This document shows positions 1 to 14,400 of a stretch of 64,000 nt of DNA, piece by piece. Each line of letters starts with the position of its first letter. Positions within the stretch are counted from its first letter, which is position 1. Origin of the DNA: Rotaria sp. Silwood1 (Eukaryota > Rotifera > Eurotatoria > Philodinida > Philodinidae); the NCBI GenBank assembly GCA_905250075.1, contig CAJNOP010000871.1, positions 16,785 to 80,784 on the forward strand, in the 5' to 3' direction. A program made the position numbers and the translations under genes. Under the pieces are notes generated by a model. That model was not told the origin of the DNA. It made no database searches and saw only the letters and a program-made list of their open reading frames with translations.

Positions 1-649
1 GATGATGAAGAACGGCTGTTCTCACTTTAAAGACATATACACACCAAGAAAATTTCGTAGGTTATCGACGCGTCGTCGTCTCGTTTTTTTTTTTTTCATT
101 AATATCGAACTTGACCATCATTGAGAAAGATATTGAAGGATAAAAATAAAATAGAATAGAATAGACTAATAAAAAGGCAGACTTGTTCTTAATAATGGCA
201 TTCAACATGTATATTGTTTTTAAAAATAAAAAAAAATGAGAAGTACATCATTCATTTCTTCTCGACAAGTTATATATATCTACTGAATAAAGAAGAAGAA
301 TGAATGAATGATGATAAAAATAACAAAATTATAAAGTACGAGTACATACTTTTTTAACAACGACCTCTCGTAAAATATAAGAACAAAGAACGAATAAATG
401 TAAAAAAAAAAAAAACAAAACCTAAAGGATTATCAATCCTTTTTGTTTTTTTTTCTTGATAACGATACTAAAAAAACACAAAAACTATGTGTATCATCAT
501 TGTATTAATTGTTCTTATATATATTTGTTCCTTAAAACAATAACAAATAACAAAATAATATATAATAAAAAACAAAAACCATAACATAACAATAATGAGC
601 AAAAAAAACAAAACAGAAAATAATATGTCTTTAAAATATATATATTTTT
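1..649. other. AT-rich intergenic sequence
   Basis: I see no gene here. The stretch is dominated by A/T homopolymers and short AT-rich runs. It lies downstream of the minus-strand TMED gene and probably holds that gene's 3' untranslated region and polyadenylation site. Confidence 0.6.
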
Positions 650-1997
650 TTATTTTTTAGTATTTTTTCCACGTAAAAATTTACCATAAACAGAATTTAC
701 TTCAAATAAACTACGAATAGTTATAACTTGTATTATTGTTACAATAATCATAAGAGTTAAATTAATAGTAGACCAAAAATTAATACGATCATAATTATTT
801 TCAACTAAAATACGATCTTGTACTTCAAAATTTTTAAATATATTTTGATATCGTTGAGCTGATTCCATACTATCCCATATACGTTGAAATACATCCTAAA
901 AGAAAAATATTTCAATAGAATATCGTTTTAAGATTTTTATATTATAATCTATGCAAAATTTCACCTTCATCATGTTACAATAAAATTTATTTGATAATGT
1001 CAAGAAGAAGAAGAAAAAAAAACCGGCTTAACATCCTATACATGACAATCAATCTATGATCATTGATATAACACATGAAAATGTTATATTATTTCATCAA
1101 AAAATTGATTACTATGTGTTAAGTTCGATGACAAAGAAAAAAGTATTACTTGTTATAAAATTCTATAGAGAAGTAATAGGTTTGAAGATTAGATTCTACA
1201 TAGGATTTTGCAAATATTATTATTTGACATTATGAATGATCATAATAATCAATAAAAAATATACTGATGAAAGTTTATTTATTACTCGAAATGTTTATCA
1301 ATGAAATACTTCTAACATAACTCAAGTACTTTTAATATCTTATCTACTATTATAAAAGTATCGAGCTTATATCAGTATTATACTGCTATTTAATTAAATA
1401 ACATAATACAAAAAAAAAAAAAACAAGAACATACTTCCGAGTTTATATAGATTTTATAAAAAACAAATTACTATTAAATTTTAGATTAGATTTATTAATC
1501 ATAATTTTCAATTATTTTTTTTTCTTTCTTACTTTAATTTCTTGAATTTTATGTTGTAAATCTCCAAGTTCATCTTTATCTATTGATTTCATCCATGATT
1601 CTGTTACATCATCAATTTCAGGTATACCTTGTTCATTAAATGATCTTAAACTAAAATAAACTTGTTTTTGACTAAAACGTGAAAATGAATTATCAAAACA
1701 AAAACGATATTCTCCAATTTCTTCTAATTTTAATCGTTGATGACCATCATGTTTTCTAGATTCAGATTGTAACATACGATTTGTTGGAGAATAAAACCAA
1801 TAATTTATATCCATATCACCACCGGCTAATACTTCATATTCAATTTCAATTGTTTTATCTTGTTCAAAAATTTGATGAAAACATTCTCGTTGATTAGCTG
1901 GAATAATTATAGTTAATTCAATATCAAGTCCATATAAAGAAAAAACCAAAGTAATAAGAAAAAATAAAAATTGATTCAAATTTAATTTATAAAACAT
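650..1997 (-). CDS. p24/TMED family cargo receptor (TMED1/5-like)
   Basis: Two exons: 1997-1533 and 895-650. The intron has GTAAGA as donor and TTTTAG as acceptor and is in phase 0. The product is 236 aa. Seen: an N-terminal hydrophobic signal peptide (about residues 1-23), then a GOLD beta-sandwich with a pair of cysteines (in RECFHQIF and YRFCFDN). A coiled-coil segment follows, then one C-terminal membrane helix and a short lysine-rich cytosolic tail (KNTKK). This is the full p24 layout at normal family length. Family knowledge: p24 proteins cycle between ER and Golgi in COPI/COPII vesicles and help load cargo, including GPI-anchored proteins. The GOLD sequence resembles the gamma (TMED1/5) class most. 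The tail lacks a strict KKXX motif. Without the splice the first exon would run into a lysine run and stop, so the intron is needed. Confidence 0.92.
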
Positions 1998-3159
1998 CTA
2001 AAAATTAAAAAATTAGAAAAGTTTGTTGTTTTTTTCTTTATAAGACTAAGAACTTGAACTACTACTTTTTTATTATTAAAATTATTTTAAGATTTAAGTA
2101 TTGATTTTATAAGTTAGTAGTCGATAATAAATATTATGTAACAGGAAGGAAGACAAAGTGAAAGTTGTTATCATACGTGTTAATTAAATATGTCAACACT
2201 ATGTAATACAACTTGTTCAAATGAAGAGAATAGTTGTATTATTACCTGATCTCAACATATAATCAAATCAAAAAAATTAATGATATTATTCTTCATAGGA
2301 CAAAACGAATTGATTCATTTTGTAATTTTTTTCATTTAACAAATAAGCGTTGAGAGAACAAATCCAAATAACTTTATCTGTAATTGATAATCGTTTTATT
2401 TGTATTTTATGTTTAATAATAATGATAATATATTAAAATAAAGACAATTGAAGTAGCAATGGCAGATTTCTCTTTCAAAAGAAGAAAGCAGAACTTCCAT
2501 ATTTAACCGATTATGAAGAGATGTGGACGTGTCAGTTCTTAAAAAATAGATAGCGTTAGTTGTAATATTTACAAGCCAGTCATTTTCTTTTTGAAATGCC
2601 ATTTTATTATTATTCTTGAATAACTATTATATTGTCAATACACAATATCATCGTTTAGAATTGATTCATTAAGAGTTAAATTTATTAATAACTTTTTCAT
2701 TGATATGTCAAATTAATTTTAATCTGATGTTTCTTATACTTTTTAACTTATTATAATCATTAGCATTATATATAAAGCTAAAAATAACTAAAACATCAAA
2801 TATTCTAAGAATAAAATAGAATGACACCATTGAACAGCACGTTCGATGATTAATGAAAGAAAAAAAGCATAGATCACATTACGATCTATAAATAATCCTG
2901 TATTTATCTTTAAAAGCTTTCAGATAAAACAAAATCATATCATTTGTAAAAACAATACAGTAATACCAACTAGACAGTAGTCTATGTCTACTGCATGATC
3001 ACGTCGTTTTGTTTTTTTTTTACTGTATATCAATAAAAGATATTCTTAAAAAGTTATTTACATCATTAATGATACTTATTATGGTAATACAAAAAAACTA
3101 AAATAAAAAACGTAATAAAAATTGTTTGAATGATCTGTAAATAGCAAAAGGTTTATATC

Positions 3160-3303
3160 AAGAAAAAAGAACTTGATGAACTTTGTCGAAAATAAGATCA
3201 GATCTTAGTAAATGCTCGTCGTAAACATGATAATCTATTAAATCATCAATAACATCAACAAGATTTACATATGGCACAAACAAAACATTTACATTTCAAA
3301 ATA
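3160..3303 (+). pseudogene. Possible coiled-coil coding remnant
   Basis: In one frame this stretch reads as a charged Lys/Glu/Leu- and Gln/His-rich helix-like peptide (KKKELDELCRK, later NARRKHDNLLNHQ). It is interrupted by two TAA codons, each one change from CAA or another sense codon. There is no start and no clear splice context. It looks like a decayed exon of a coiled-coil protein. I cannot name the parent, and chance is not excluded. Confidence 0.3.
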
Positions 3304-3419
3304 AATATATATATCTTAACTATCAATCAAATAAAAGTTGTACTAAAAACATTAATTGTATTTCGATAACATAATTCAAAATGAAAAAATTTCTTTATGA
3401 ATCAAATTTAGTTTGAGGT

Positions 3420-3900
3420 TAATATGATTGAAAGTCAATTTTAGTAATGTTGCACTCAGTTATGAAACAGCTGATTAAGGGAGAACTTATCACATATGTC
3501 GAATTGACTGAATTTTCAGTCTGAAAAATCGAATTGGTTGAAAGTTCAACATTAAAAAGCACGAGAATCGAACACTTACCCAACGTTTTTTATGACGTCT
3601 CACCTTTCATTCTGACAAAAACAGACGAAAATTTATTTTACTTCATATAACCCTTCCTACAATCCAGAAAAAATTATTTTTTCAAAGAAATCTTTTCTCC
3701 TGAACCAAAAAAATTCAATTCAAAACTTAGAGAAACTAACTTCAGATTCGGATTCTCCGGCCCCGATTTACTTTCATCAACCTTTATAAGAAAATTCATC
3801 TTGGTTTGGTTTTTTGACCTTGACACAAAGCCACAAATAAACTATTTTTTTTCATATAACCCTCCCTACAGTCGAGGGAATATGAAATAATACAATGAAA
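3420..3900 (+). repeat. Single-unit copy of the dispersed 63-bp repeat family
   Basis: Two direct copies of a motif containing CTTCATATAACCC / TTCATATAACCCTCCCTAC lie near 3640-3660 and 3840-3880. Before them (about 3490-3560) lies one unit resembling the 63-bp minisatellite at 59.8-60.5 kb (TGAATTTTCAGTCTGAAA, then GAATTGGTTGAAAG). The same flanking motif borders that larger array, so both loci belong to one dispersed family. Confidence 0.6.
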
Positions 3901-4741
3901 TTAATTCTAAATATATATATCTCGAGTAAATATATACAAAACTGTAATTTTATTATTGATTGAAAAAAAATGACGAACATTTATTTATTAAAGTTCGTTG
4001 TATATTGAAATAAAATTAGATATTATTAAAAAGATTTTATCATTAAATAGTTCAACATGTGTTAATTTAACAAACTTCTTATATATAATAGAAATCATTT
4101 TCTAATTATTGCTGGAAAAATAACTAATATGAAATAATCATTCAATAGTAATGCGTTATATTGTTTTTAGTAGTATGAATGATATATTTAACAGTCGGAA
4201 TTACCGAGTTACTGAGAATCAATTTTATCGTTTCATTATTATAGATACGATTTATTCGTATTCTTTTATGCATATAAGAAACGACAATATATTCAGTATA
4301 GAATTCTAATGATAGGAAAAAAATGATTATTCTTTTAGAATTCACAAATATTTCACAGAACTTAGGATGTGATGATTTAAAACTAATAAATGTAAGGATC
4401 TTTACAAGCTACTTTGTCTGTATACTTTAATTAAAGTGTCACTTTTTATATTTAAGACATAAATATTAAAAAATTAATTTACTTCATTCAATTTTTTTTT
4501 ATTTACAGAATTCCATTTTATCTATTTCACAACACAAAAAAAACACTCATATAGGAGCCTTTTTTTTCAACAAGAAAACGACATGAAAATTATTATTTAA
4601 TAGAGATGCACCAAGATAGTCTCTATTGAATATGAAAAACAAATAACAAGTTACATACGACTCATACCTATATATAGTAATGCAATTGTATTTAATTATC
4701 AAAGTTCACAATTATTAATTCGATACGACAAAATCGTAAAA

Positions 4742-4825
4742 ATGAAGTTTATGCAATTAGCTCTCTACGCTATTGTTGTTTTATTTTGAAGCTATATCAC
4801 AGGTGTATTGAGCTTAAGTTCTTTG
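4742..4825 (+). other. Signal-peptide-like stub ending at early stops
   Basis: An ATG at 4742 opens a hydrophobic leader (MKFMQLALYAIVVLF) that ends at a TGA, with a second stop about 12 codons later. TATATATA lies about 70 nt upstream. It could be a remnant of a secreted-peptide gene or pure chance. No downstream coding exon was found. Confidence 0.2.
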
Positions 4826-5138
4826 TAATAATCGATATTAGTCAAACGATTTTCATCGCTTCAACACTAAGTAACTGATCGTACTAAACTTAAGCGTCAC
4901 ACTCTATTATTCAATCAAATAGAAAGACAAAATGTGAGATATATATATTCGTTACATGATTAAAGAAATGATCATCTCATATCTACTTTTCCGTTCATGA
5001 GAAAAGATCATAATTTCTTTTGATCTTCTACAAGTATCAATCAAAGCTAAAGTGAAATCAACATAAAGATTAACTCCATAGGATATAAATGGTTCGCAAA
5101 AGAAAAAAAACTATCAAACATAACTAATAGAAAAAATA

Positions 5139-6431
5139 ATGAATATTGAATTAGTTTCAGAACGACAATATAAAGCGGTGAATAATATTGCTGATTCTTA
5201 TCATCGTCATCGAAAAATATGGCAAAATATAAAAAGTTAGAAGAAAATCATTTATTTACAAAATATAAAAAATAAAATATTTTTATTTTTCTAGATTTAT
5301 TAAAAAGTTGTTTTCATACTCAATCTAATCATCGTTTATTAAATCATGATGGTACACTTATTGATATAAATCATTTACAACAAAATATTAATGATGAAAA
5401 ACAATCATCTAGAAAACGTCATATAACATGGCCATATCTATTAAATATTTATTCACCATCAATGACTAATTCAGATAAAAAAAACTATCAAAATCAATCT
5501 AAAATTCGTTATAACAAGTAATATATAAATATACATAAATTAAATATATATTTTATTTTATTATATAAAATAAAGATTAAAACAAAAATGGCAAGAACGT
5601 GTTTCTCAACGTGATCCATTTTATATAACATTAGCTGATAAAATATTAAAAGATGTTTGTCGTACTGATCGACATATTAAATTTTTTAAAAGTAAATTTA
5701 ATTAATTTTTATTTTCTTATATATTTATTTTATAGCTTAAATTATTTTAGAAAAGAAACAAATATTATTTAATATAATGATGACTTATAGTGTTTATTAT
5801 CCAAATCCAGGTTATAGTCAAGGTAAATATATTTGATAGTTTAAATTTATTAATATAATATGATTTTACAAAAAAAAAAATAGGTATGACTGATATGTTA
5901 ACTCCAATTGTTTATGTATTTAAAGATGAATCTATAAGTTATTTTGCATTTTGTTCATTAATGAATCGTTATATGAATTCACTTTTTGATCGTGATCAAA
6001 TTGAAATAAATTATCGTATTCGTTTATTTAATTTAATATTACATTTAATTGATGAACAACTTTGGGCTAAAATAAATTCTAATGAAGAAAATTCTTTATA
6101 TGTTTATCGTTGGTTATTACTTGATTGTAAAAGAGAATTTTATCAATTTAATCATGTTCTTCGTGTACTTGAACTTGTTTGGATTAATTCAATATTGAAT
6201 ATAAGTATTTCATCATCAATAATAAATAATCGATCATTATTTACAATTTTTGTTTGTATATCAATTTTACAAGAAGATCGTCAATTAATATTCTCTTATA
6301 CAAATGAAGAAGATTTACATAAATATTTTTTTTCTTCATCATCATCATCATCAAGATCTCATCGTTCAACTAAACGAATTTTACAACGATCACAAATAAA
6401 TTATTCAAATTATATATTATCACAAAAATAA
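5139..6431 (+). CDS. TBC-domain Rab GTPase-activating protein (TBC1D25/TBC1D15-like)
   Basis: Five exons: 5139-5235, 5295-5517, 5576-5691, 5751-5822 and 5884-6431. All introns are GT-AG and 58-61 nt long, and the model encodes 351 aa. Both catalytic fingers of the TBC fold are present: IxxDxxR as ILKDVCR (Arg136) and YxQ as GYSQGM (Gln169). Earlier, RKRHITWPYLL is the usual TBC opening. Later YRWLLLDCKREF closely follows the TBC1D25 pattern. Family knowledge: TBC proteins speed GTP hydrolysis by Rab GTPases in membrane traffic, and TBC1D25 acts in autophagosome maturation. The protein is nearly a bare TBC domain with a short serine-rich tail (about residue 320 on). The first in-frame ATG was chosen because a stop lies just upstream at 5121, but an acceptor-like AG at 5129-5130 leaves room for an upstream exon with the N-terminal region of TBC1D25. 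Confidence 0.88.
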
Positions 6432-7554
6432 AACTTTAGTTTTTTTTGTTTTGTTTTGCTTTTCTATGTACATATCTTATTAGTGAATATAAATAAAAAC
6501 CATGCTTCATTGTTTTGTTACAAATTATTAGTTGAATAATCATATTTGCTAATTGATTCAAATACGAACTAATACTTACATATATCGGAGTGCATAAGTT
6601 TCAAGAATATGATACTAATATATATGCGATAAATACTTTCAGCATTCTACTTCAAGAAGTATAGAAAAATCTTATTGATAATTTATTGCAAGGTAGAAAA
6701 AACATACTTGTACTTCTTAATATTTCTTCAAACCAGAGTTTTATAAAGCATGAAGACCAAGAGAGAGTTGATACCTCTCAGAAAATCGAATTCGCCCTTC
6801 CGAAACTCATATGCATTGTATGATATATTATTGTTTGCTCTGTTGAAAGTAGATATTTCATTCTTTTAAAATATGAATCATTCTACTAGAAGAGAAAAAC
6901 ACTGCTCCACATTTCTCTATACATCATCGTACTTCTTTCATATATCTACGTTCTCCTGTAATTGTTTTTTTGTATAATTACTATAATGATTTTACAGAAA
7001 ATACTTCATTTTTCTACACAAATGTTGATATTTTTCGCTTGATTTATTTTCACAATTTATAGATGAACGATATTTCTAACGATTAATAGTACACAGAAGA
7101 AAAATTCTTACTTTTTGAAAAGATCAACAAAGTATAGTTGCCATTGCTTTGTAACGTCACCAAACTATATAGATCTGATTTTTTTTATCCTCTCATTGAA
7201 CGTTGCGACAAAGTCAAATAAACACGAGTTTTTTAACTAAAAACGTGTCCTAATGGGATCTCCAAGAACTATTAATTTCTTGATTTCTTTTTTTAAACAA
7301 AAAGTTCAAAATTTTCTGTCTTGTTCATATAATCTAGCATAGAAAAACAAACGATATTACAATGCATCCGAAAAAAAAAGACTAATGCCTTTGCTTTGAT
7401 ATATTAATATTATAACAAGGCATTTGAGTCTATATGAGTAAGAAACTTATTCCGACTTCAATAAAAGAATAAGAAAATTAATGCTTTGTTACATGTATAT
7501 CAACGTAATCGATAAGTTTTTATTTTATATCATAATGCAAATAAACCATAACGT
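6432..7554. other. Intergenic, no gene seen
   Basis: The sequence between two convergent genes is AT-rich. I find no coding exon, RNA gene or clear repeat in it. Confidence 0.55.
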
Positions 7555-8441
7555 TTATCCATCATTACCACGTTCTATTGGTCGAATCAAACGTAAAACA
7601 AAATTCATAATTGTAGCAATCATAGCAACGAATAAAAAAGCCTAAATAAGAAAATTTTTTGTTTTTTTGTTAAAACAACAAAATTTCAAATAAAATAAAA
7701 TCTTACCGCAGCTGCAGCAGCACAGCCTGTATTCCATACCACATTAATAGGTCCTATTGAAGCATCACTCATTTTTTTTCCCCATGCTGCTGAACAACAT
7801 CTATTCATTAGAAAGAAAACAAACATATACAATATAGCAAAACTATATCAAATAATAACCATCTTACCCAAGAATAAGAAATATAGCAGCAAGTACAAGC
7901 ATTATAAGTGTAAACTAAATTTAAAAAAAAAAGCAAAAAATATTATTATTGTAATTGACTATGTTTTTTTCTTACTTACAATTAAATCAAATTGCTTTGG
8001 TAAACGTTTAATAAGACCAGTTATTTGAAGAAAAGTATCAACAAGAATAAGCAATAGGCCAACAGACGCAAAAACAAGAATTGCATTTCGTGTATGAAAA
8101 GCACTAACTTTGGTGCTGGATAAACCAGAAAGATGATCTGCTGTACGTGCATCATCAGAACTAGCTATACCAGCACTAATCAGTACACAAACAAGTGCAA
8201 TCTATGATATTCACATAGACATTATTTGTTCAACGAAAACTAAATATTTACTTACAATAATGACAATATTTAATATTCCATAAATTGATAGGAAAAAACG
8301 AATACAAACATCACGTCTTTGTTTTAATGTATTTTTAAATCTAGTTGTTGTATTTGGTGAAGATGTTTCATAAGATGGTGGAGCAGCAGACGATGATGGA
8401 AGACCACTTCCGACTGAATATTCTATATTAACACTATCCAT
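7555..8441 (-). CDS. Four-transmembrane protein, MARVEL-like topology
   Basis: Five exons: 8441-8256, 8201-7980, 7914-7868, 7800-7707 and 7641-7555. The introns are 54-66 nt GT-AG, and the model encodes 211 aa. A Ser/Pro-rich cytosolic N-terminus (about 40 residues) is followed by four hydrophobic helices at about residues 45-72, 95-125, 136-155 and 175-200. A short charged C-terminus (RPIERGNDG) ends the protein. Helix 4 starts in an alanine run (GCAAAAAAF). Size and layout fit MARVEL/physin-type vesicle or junction proteins, but no signature residue is decisive, so the family is inferred from topology. The region 8211-8250 reads as coding only if the first intron is ignored; the donor GTAAGT at 8255 removes it. 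Confidence 0.8.
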
Positions 8442-11400
8442 TTTAGATAAGATAGATCAATTAATCTATAAATAAGAAAAAAATCTCATATTTATTTATT
8501 GGAAAAAAAAAACTGCATATACATCATGTCTACCTAATTTTACTAATCAACATGGAAATCAATTCTATTGTTATTGACATAATGTATATTGATAATAATT
8601 TTACGAGAAAAAATGTTTAACAAATGAACACTGTTCGACTTCATATTATGATTACGATTGAGTTTCAGCTGAGATTAAGAAATTCAAGCTCATGACTTAA
8701 TGACAAAAATTTTGTGGACGTTTGAATAAAATTTTTATTGAGAGCAATAGATTTCCAAAAAAATTCAAAACGAAGAATTTTTATCTGAAATTTTTATATA
8801 GATACGTTTTAACAGCACTTTATCATTAGAGGATACAGTCATCAAGTGCACTTGGATATTTCGAAAAATACATGTTCATTTTTGTTGAAACTTTCACAAC
8901 TATTTAATGCTTACTAAATGTATCCATGAGACAAAACTTCAGCTCGAAATTGTTTGTTTTGGATTTCTCGGAAATCGCCTTGCTATTAACAAAAATTACA
9001 TTAAAAATTTCATAAATTGTCGTCAGTACATGATGAGCTCGAATTTCTTTGTCCTCCCACCGAAATATACTCGTGTTCATAATATAAAGTCGAACAATAT
9101 TCGATAGTTGCACAGGTTCTTTCGTTAGATTATTATTAAACTATAAAATACAGTCAATTACATTCTTCTATAGTAATACATATTTTATTTATTGTTTTTT
9201 TTCCTCCTTTTTGTTTTTTTCATATTACAAATAAAATCAACCACGATAATATATTTTGTTTATGTTTATAAAAAATATATGTAATTAGAAAAAAAGAAAA
9301 AGAAAGAACTCATCTTCTAGGAAAAAGGTCTTCATATATTACTTGCATTTTTTCTTCTTCTACCATCGAACAACATAAAAACAAAAAAACGAATCGATCA
9401 TCGTCCAATTTGCTCGTTTACGTTATATATAGACATTTTTATAAATGCTATCAACCGTTCTGCTTCGCTTCATTGATCATGTACGTGTTGCATCAAATAA
9501 ACATGACGGCGAGTAATAAAACTTTCACGACTATATTGTATGTGTCCAATAAAAATAAGAAAGATAACTAAAATTATAATTGCGACATTGACAAAAAACA
9601 AAACTCAATATTTTAAATTTGTTCAAACAATCTAATCATTTTTAACGTAAAAAAAGTACATAATGCAACTAATGCATTAAAATAGATTTGTTGTTATGAA
9701 AGCGAAACAAAAAAAAAGATTATCATTCATTAGCATTGATTTTCTTCATTCGATGAATAATTTTATATTTGTTTTTGCTAAGATGTACATATTTAGAATG
9801 TCAATATAATAAAGTAATTCTTTTTATTTGATGAAGATTAACTGTTGATAAACTTGTTGTTGAAATTTTATTACGTTATATCTATCGATCTGATATATAT
9901 TTATTCTAGATGGTTCAACAGAAGAATTTATTATTTGATGATAAATATTCTATATGATAGAGCAATTCAAATAGCAGGTTATTACATGATACCATAGCAA
10001 AAACAAAAGAAAATATTTTTTAAATTTAATTATTTTTTTATTCATAAATTATTGTCTGATTAGTTAAATAATTCTTTATTTATGAAAATCATGAATTATT
10101 AGGTTTGAATCGTGTGTTTTTCTTTTAAGTTGTATATTTATGTCAAGCTATTTTGTAATTATTGAGAAATTACACTTCTTTTTAGAAACATTTGTATTTC
10201 TATCCAATATGACTACCTTGAAAATGACAAGACATTACTTCTATGTAGAGAAATAAGTTTGATTTCAGTTGTCATATTGTATGTCAATTGATTTAACAAA
10301 ATATTGCAACCATTTTTGAAAGAATTCTTAAAAGGCATGAAATCTGCCTACAATCTTGCTTTTACGTTGTTTAATTAGGCTGAAGTTTTTTCTAGAAGTA
10401 TCCATAACTAAGTCTTCGAAGTGTTTTTTAGCTTTTTTCTTGAACGAATTATTTTGATAATATTAGAAAGTAAAAAAAAAACGTTTTTATTTCTTTATAT
10501 GCATATAGAGAATGTCCTAATCTATGATCATTGTTTATTAGAGTTCAATTAGCTTCATACTCTCAGTTGGACGTCAATTATTGATGGATAGCAATTAAAA
10601 CATTCAGGCAATACAGAAATACATGTTTATTATAGACTTGTGTTTTTCACTAAAAATATGCTAAGGATAATGTGATTATGAAATAAATTACTAAATTGTA
10701 AGCAATTTTATTATTGAAGTCTTTCAATATGTCAGAAAGCCATTTCATATGTCTATTCGCTAAGCAGACCATTTTTCTATATATTTGTTGATAATATTTG
10801 TGTTACAGTAGACATGATTTTTGACGATTGTGTATCTCAAAAATAAGAATGAAAACAATGAAAAATTATATCGAAAGACTTTTTTGTCAAAGTTTCGTAA
10901 AAAAATACTCTTTGACATTTGTAAATTCACTATAAACTACAAAGATCTGAAACTGTATAACTCTCGTTACTTATCTTGTTCTTTCTTTTGTTGATTTCTC
11001 ATTTCTTTCAACAGATATAAATTTTAATAGACAGTTTCAGTTAAGATGATGCAAATATTTAAAAAAATGTCTATTTGAGTACTGAAACAAAATAGAAGCA
11101 CAAGTGTCAAGTGTAAATAAGATTGCTCTTCTAATGATCCGATAATTAATAACTGGAAAGAAAACAACAGGTCCGAATTCTGTTTTTTGTAGGACAATCT
11201 TCATCTCGCTATAATATTATATATTTCTGCGATGATATGCAGTTGATTGATTAAGAAAATGTATAACAATATTGATTAATGATAAAATTCTATCGAATTA
11301 TTTTCTTTTAGTTGTTTTCTTTTCTTTCATTCTGTTACACAAAGAATTTAAGAGATATGCAAGAAAAAACGAGAACAAAAAATAAATTTCATGATTTTAA

Positions 11401-14400
11401 TTATTAGAATGAATATATTATATAAACAAAAAAATAATTAGAAAATTACAATTTCATTCAACTTAATCAATTTTCAAAAATATACTATTTTGTATTTGTG
11501 TAAAAATGTTAAAAGCAGAAATGTATACAATCCTATTCAATGTGTCATATATTATTTTGACAAGTGACACTAAATCTATAGGTGTTTTTATATAGTCAAC
11601 GTCATCGATGAAATAAATGATGCTCTTTAAGTCGTTATTTCGTACGGATCATTCTGTTCGAAATTGTTTTATTGTCTTGCGGTACACCGTTACACAATAC
11701 TATTTATGTCTATTAGCTGTTTTGTTTTTCTCTTGCCTTTCCCATGTCTTACTTATCACTCTCATTTTTTATCTTCATTAGATAGAAATCAAGAAGAAGA
11801 AATAAAGACAGATAACAACCATGAAAATGTTATTTGTAATCGTCGTGTATCATTTATCATAGTGTGGATGTCATTGTTGATGAAAGTCACTATTTAATGA
11901 TAATTAAAAAACCTCATGATTGCAAACCTCTAAACAATCATAATATTCTATATTCCATTTTGTTGTGAACAATAAACGATTAGTCAATAGTAAAGACTTG
12001 ATCAAATGATGTTAATCATCACTTTTTCAATCTAAATTTTGATTATTGAAACAGTCGTTTTCTTTTCGAAAGAAAAACAATCGAGTCGTCTAATAAAACG
12101 TATGTACTTAGAAATTACTTTCGAGCCATGACGTCCTTCTTTTTATTCTGACTTTCGCATTTATAATGTTTCTTTGAAATTATGAATGAAATTTTTCTCA
12201 ATATGAGTCGAGTTGAGGGGCTCTTTGCACTTCGCTAACCTATGATTGAGTATAAGAAATACCGAAACTTACTTATTATTAAGGATTCATGAATACTTTC
12301 TTGTTATTTTTATTTTGAAAATAAAATCTCGACGTCTGACAGTTCGATAATAATTTCAATCTATAGAACAGTTATGTGAAGGCAGGTACTGAAATTGAGC
12401 TGTCTGAAAAACTTTTGTTCACAGTAACATAACAGTATTTTTGTGTTTTCAGAACGGAATTTTCAGCTACAGAATAAAAGTACTTGAATAAATTTCTTAT
12501 GAATGCTGTTACATAGAGATAATACGATATAAATGGCTAAATCATCTCTCATCACTTCAAAAAGAGCAAACAGTGATCAAAAGACACTATTAATAGAAAA
12601 CACGCGGCCTCATACTGTTTAAGAAAATTGTCTTACACGAGACTATTAAAATAAAAAATATCATAGTCCTACGGTGACATAAAATAATACTAATAAGAAA
12701 AGATGATTTATTGGTTGATATATAAAAACATCAAATATGATGGAATTTATGTTTTATAACAAAAAAATAGAAATGCAACTTCTGAAGACCTTAGTATTTT
12801 ATGTAATGTCATATAAGAGAATAAAAATATTTTTAAAAAAAGATTCATCATATTCGATTTTGAACAAATAAGTTTAGCACAACATTAAAAGGATAAAAAT
12901 CTGTCGATGTACATCTTTATATTCTAGATTGTTTCGTTCACAAAGCCATTTCGGACAAACGGTTACATCGAAGACGACAGTAGTAACTGATGTGAAATTG
13001 GTATGACGAATTAAAATAGATTGAAAACGCTTCATATTTGGCTTTTAAGGGCTTAGTAAGAGTGATGATGCCTCGATACACGTTGACAAGTATTATTATT
13101 CAGGCCTTGCCTATGGTAGCCCTAAACTTAAGTAATCACAAATCATCGGAACCTGTCATGTTAGCTTCATTTCAACAGAGTAGTAACATACAATATATAC
13201 ATACATGCATATTGATACCTAGTGTTTGATGAATCATCATCCATTTCTTAGAGTCCAATGATTTAACATGCCTATGCACTTTGAAATATACATCTATTTT
13301 GGATAATAAATCTTACACTAATAAACAGCAATGTTGAATGTACTTTGAAGAAAAATGGTTAGGCATTGGGGTTTCTGCTTTATCTGAAGTCTGGCTCATT
13401 CAATTAGATGTATAGAGTATAGCAATATGTGTTAATAATAATCCAAAGACGATTGTCGACCATTAGAGTTTATTGTACATCCATATTACCATATGGCAGC
13501 CTAATTTGATCTATATGTGAAGAGTATTGGTAATACCAAACAAATTTTGCGTTCTGTAACAGGCAATGCTAAGGTCAAACTTGAACTTTACGATTATTCT
13601 TTTCACAAAATAAATTTAAGCAGATCTATTTTTAGGGTGTAGATGTTATTGAGAATATAGATAATGACCAAAACTCACACACACACCCTGCATCCAACTT
13701 CCAACTGCTGAATTGTGTCATGATTGCTATTTGAGGCACTTTATACAGTTCAGGAGTCGATACTTTAACTGATCGATTATATAAAAGTGCTACAAAACAA
13801 GCTGTATCAACAGTTGCTTATGTCAACAAATCATTCAGATAATCCTTTCTCTTGTAATATTCGACATAATTGAAAATACACACTCAACATGCACTATACT
13901 GACTTTTACAAGAAAAGAAATGCACATAACGACAGAGTAATCCAAAAGTAATGGAACATAGAATTTTTTTGACATCTTCATTGTACATGATTGGTTAAAC
14001 ATAATATTTACAACACATATACTCGATGATACTAGTAAAAGATGTAGCATAAGATTAGCCGTTTGGGTGCAGTAATTTATTCAAAAGCATACAAATAAAT
14101 CTTGTTGTTTTTCTGTGATTGTATGAATAATTCAATACTATTCGTAGTCTTCGTGAAAGAACAACAAAACTCGAAAGAGGTGAACAGTCGATGAGCATAA
14201 TCGATTATTACAGGAGTTATATTTTTAAAATAAGCGAAACACATTTCAATTTCTTCTAATATTTAACTTATTTTTGATAATACTGCACGAAAATATTTAT
14301 TTATAGAGCAAGTCTTATTATAATTTTTCTTTAAGAGAAAGCATTTCTTATTTGCAATGCTATTCAAATCTTTGTTTTTGTTTCACTGTCATTTTTCTTT

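Larger units (their letters stand above)
1998..5138. other. Gene-poor intergenic stretch with remnants
   Basis: No intact gene is visible over about 3.1 kb. Listed separately are a decayed coiled-coil coding remnant (3160-3303), a copy of a dispersed repeat (about 3420-3900) and a signal-peptide-like stub at 4742. The rest is AT-rich with homopolymers. Confidence 0.55.

Noticed and set aside
1261..1305. Hammerhead-like core (CTGATGA followed by GAAA)
   Set aside because: The stretch between the two motifs cannot form stem II and the outer stems are missing.
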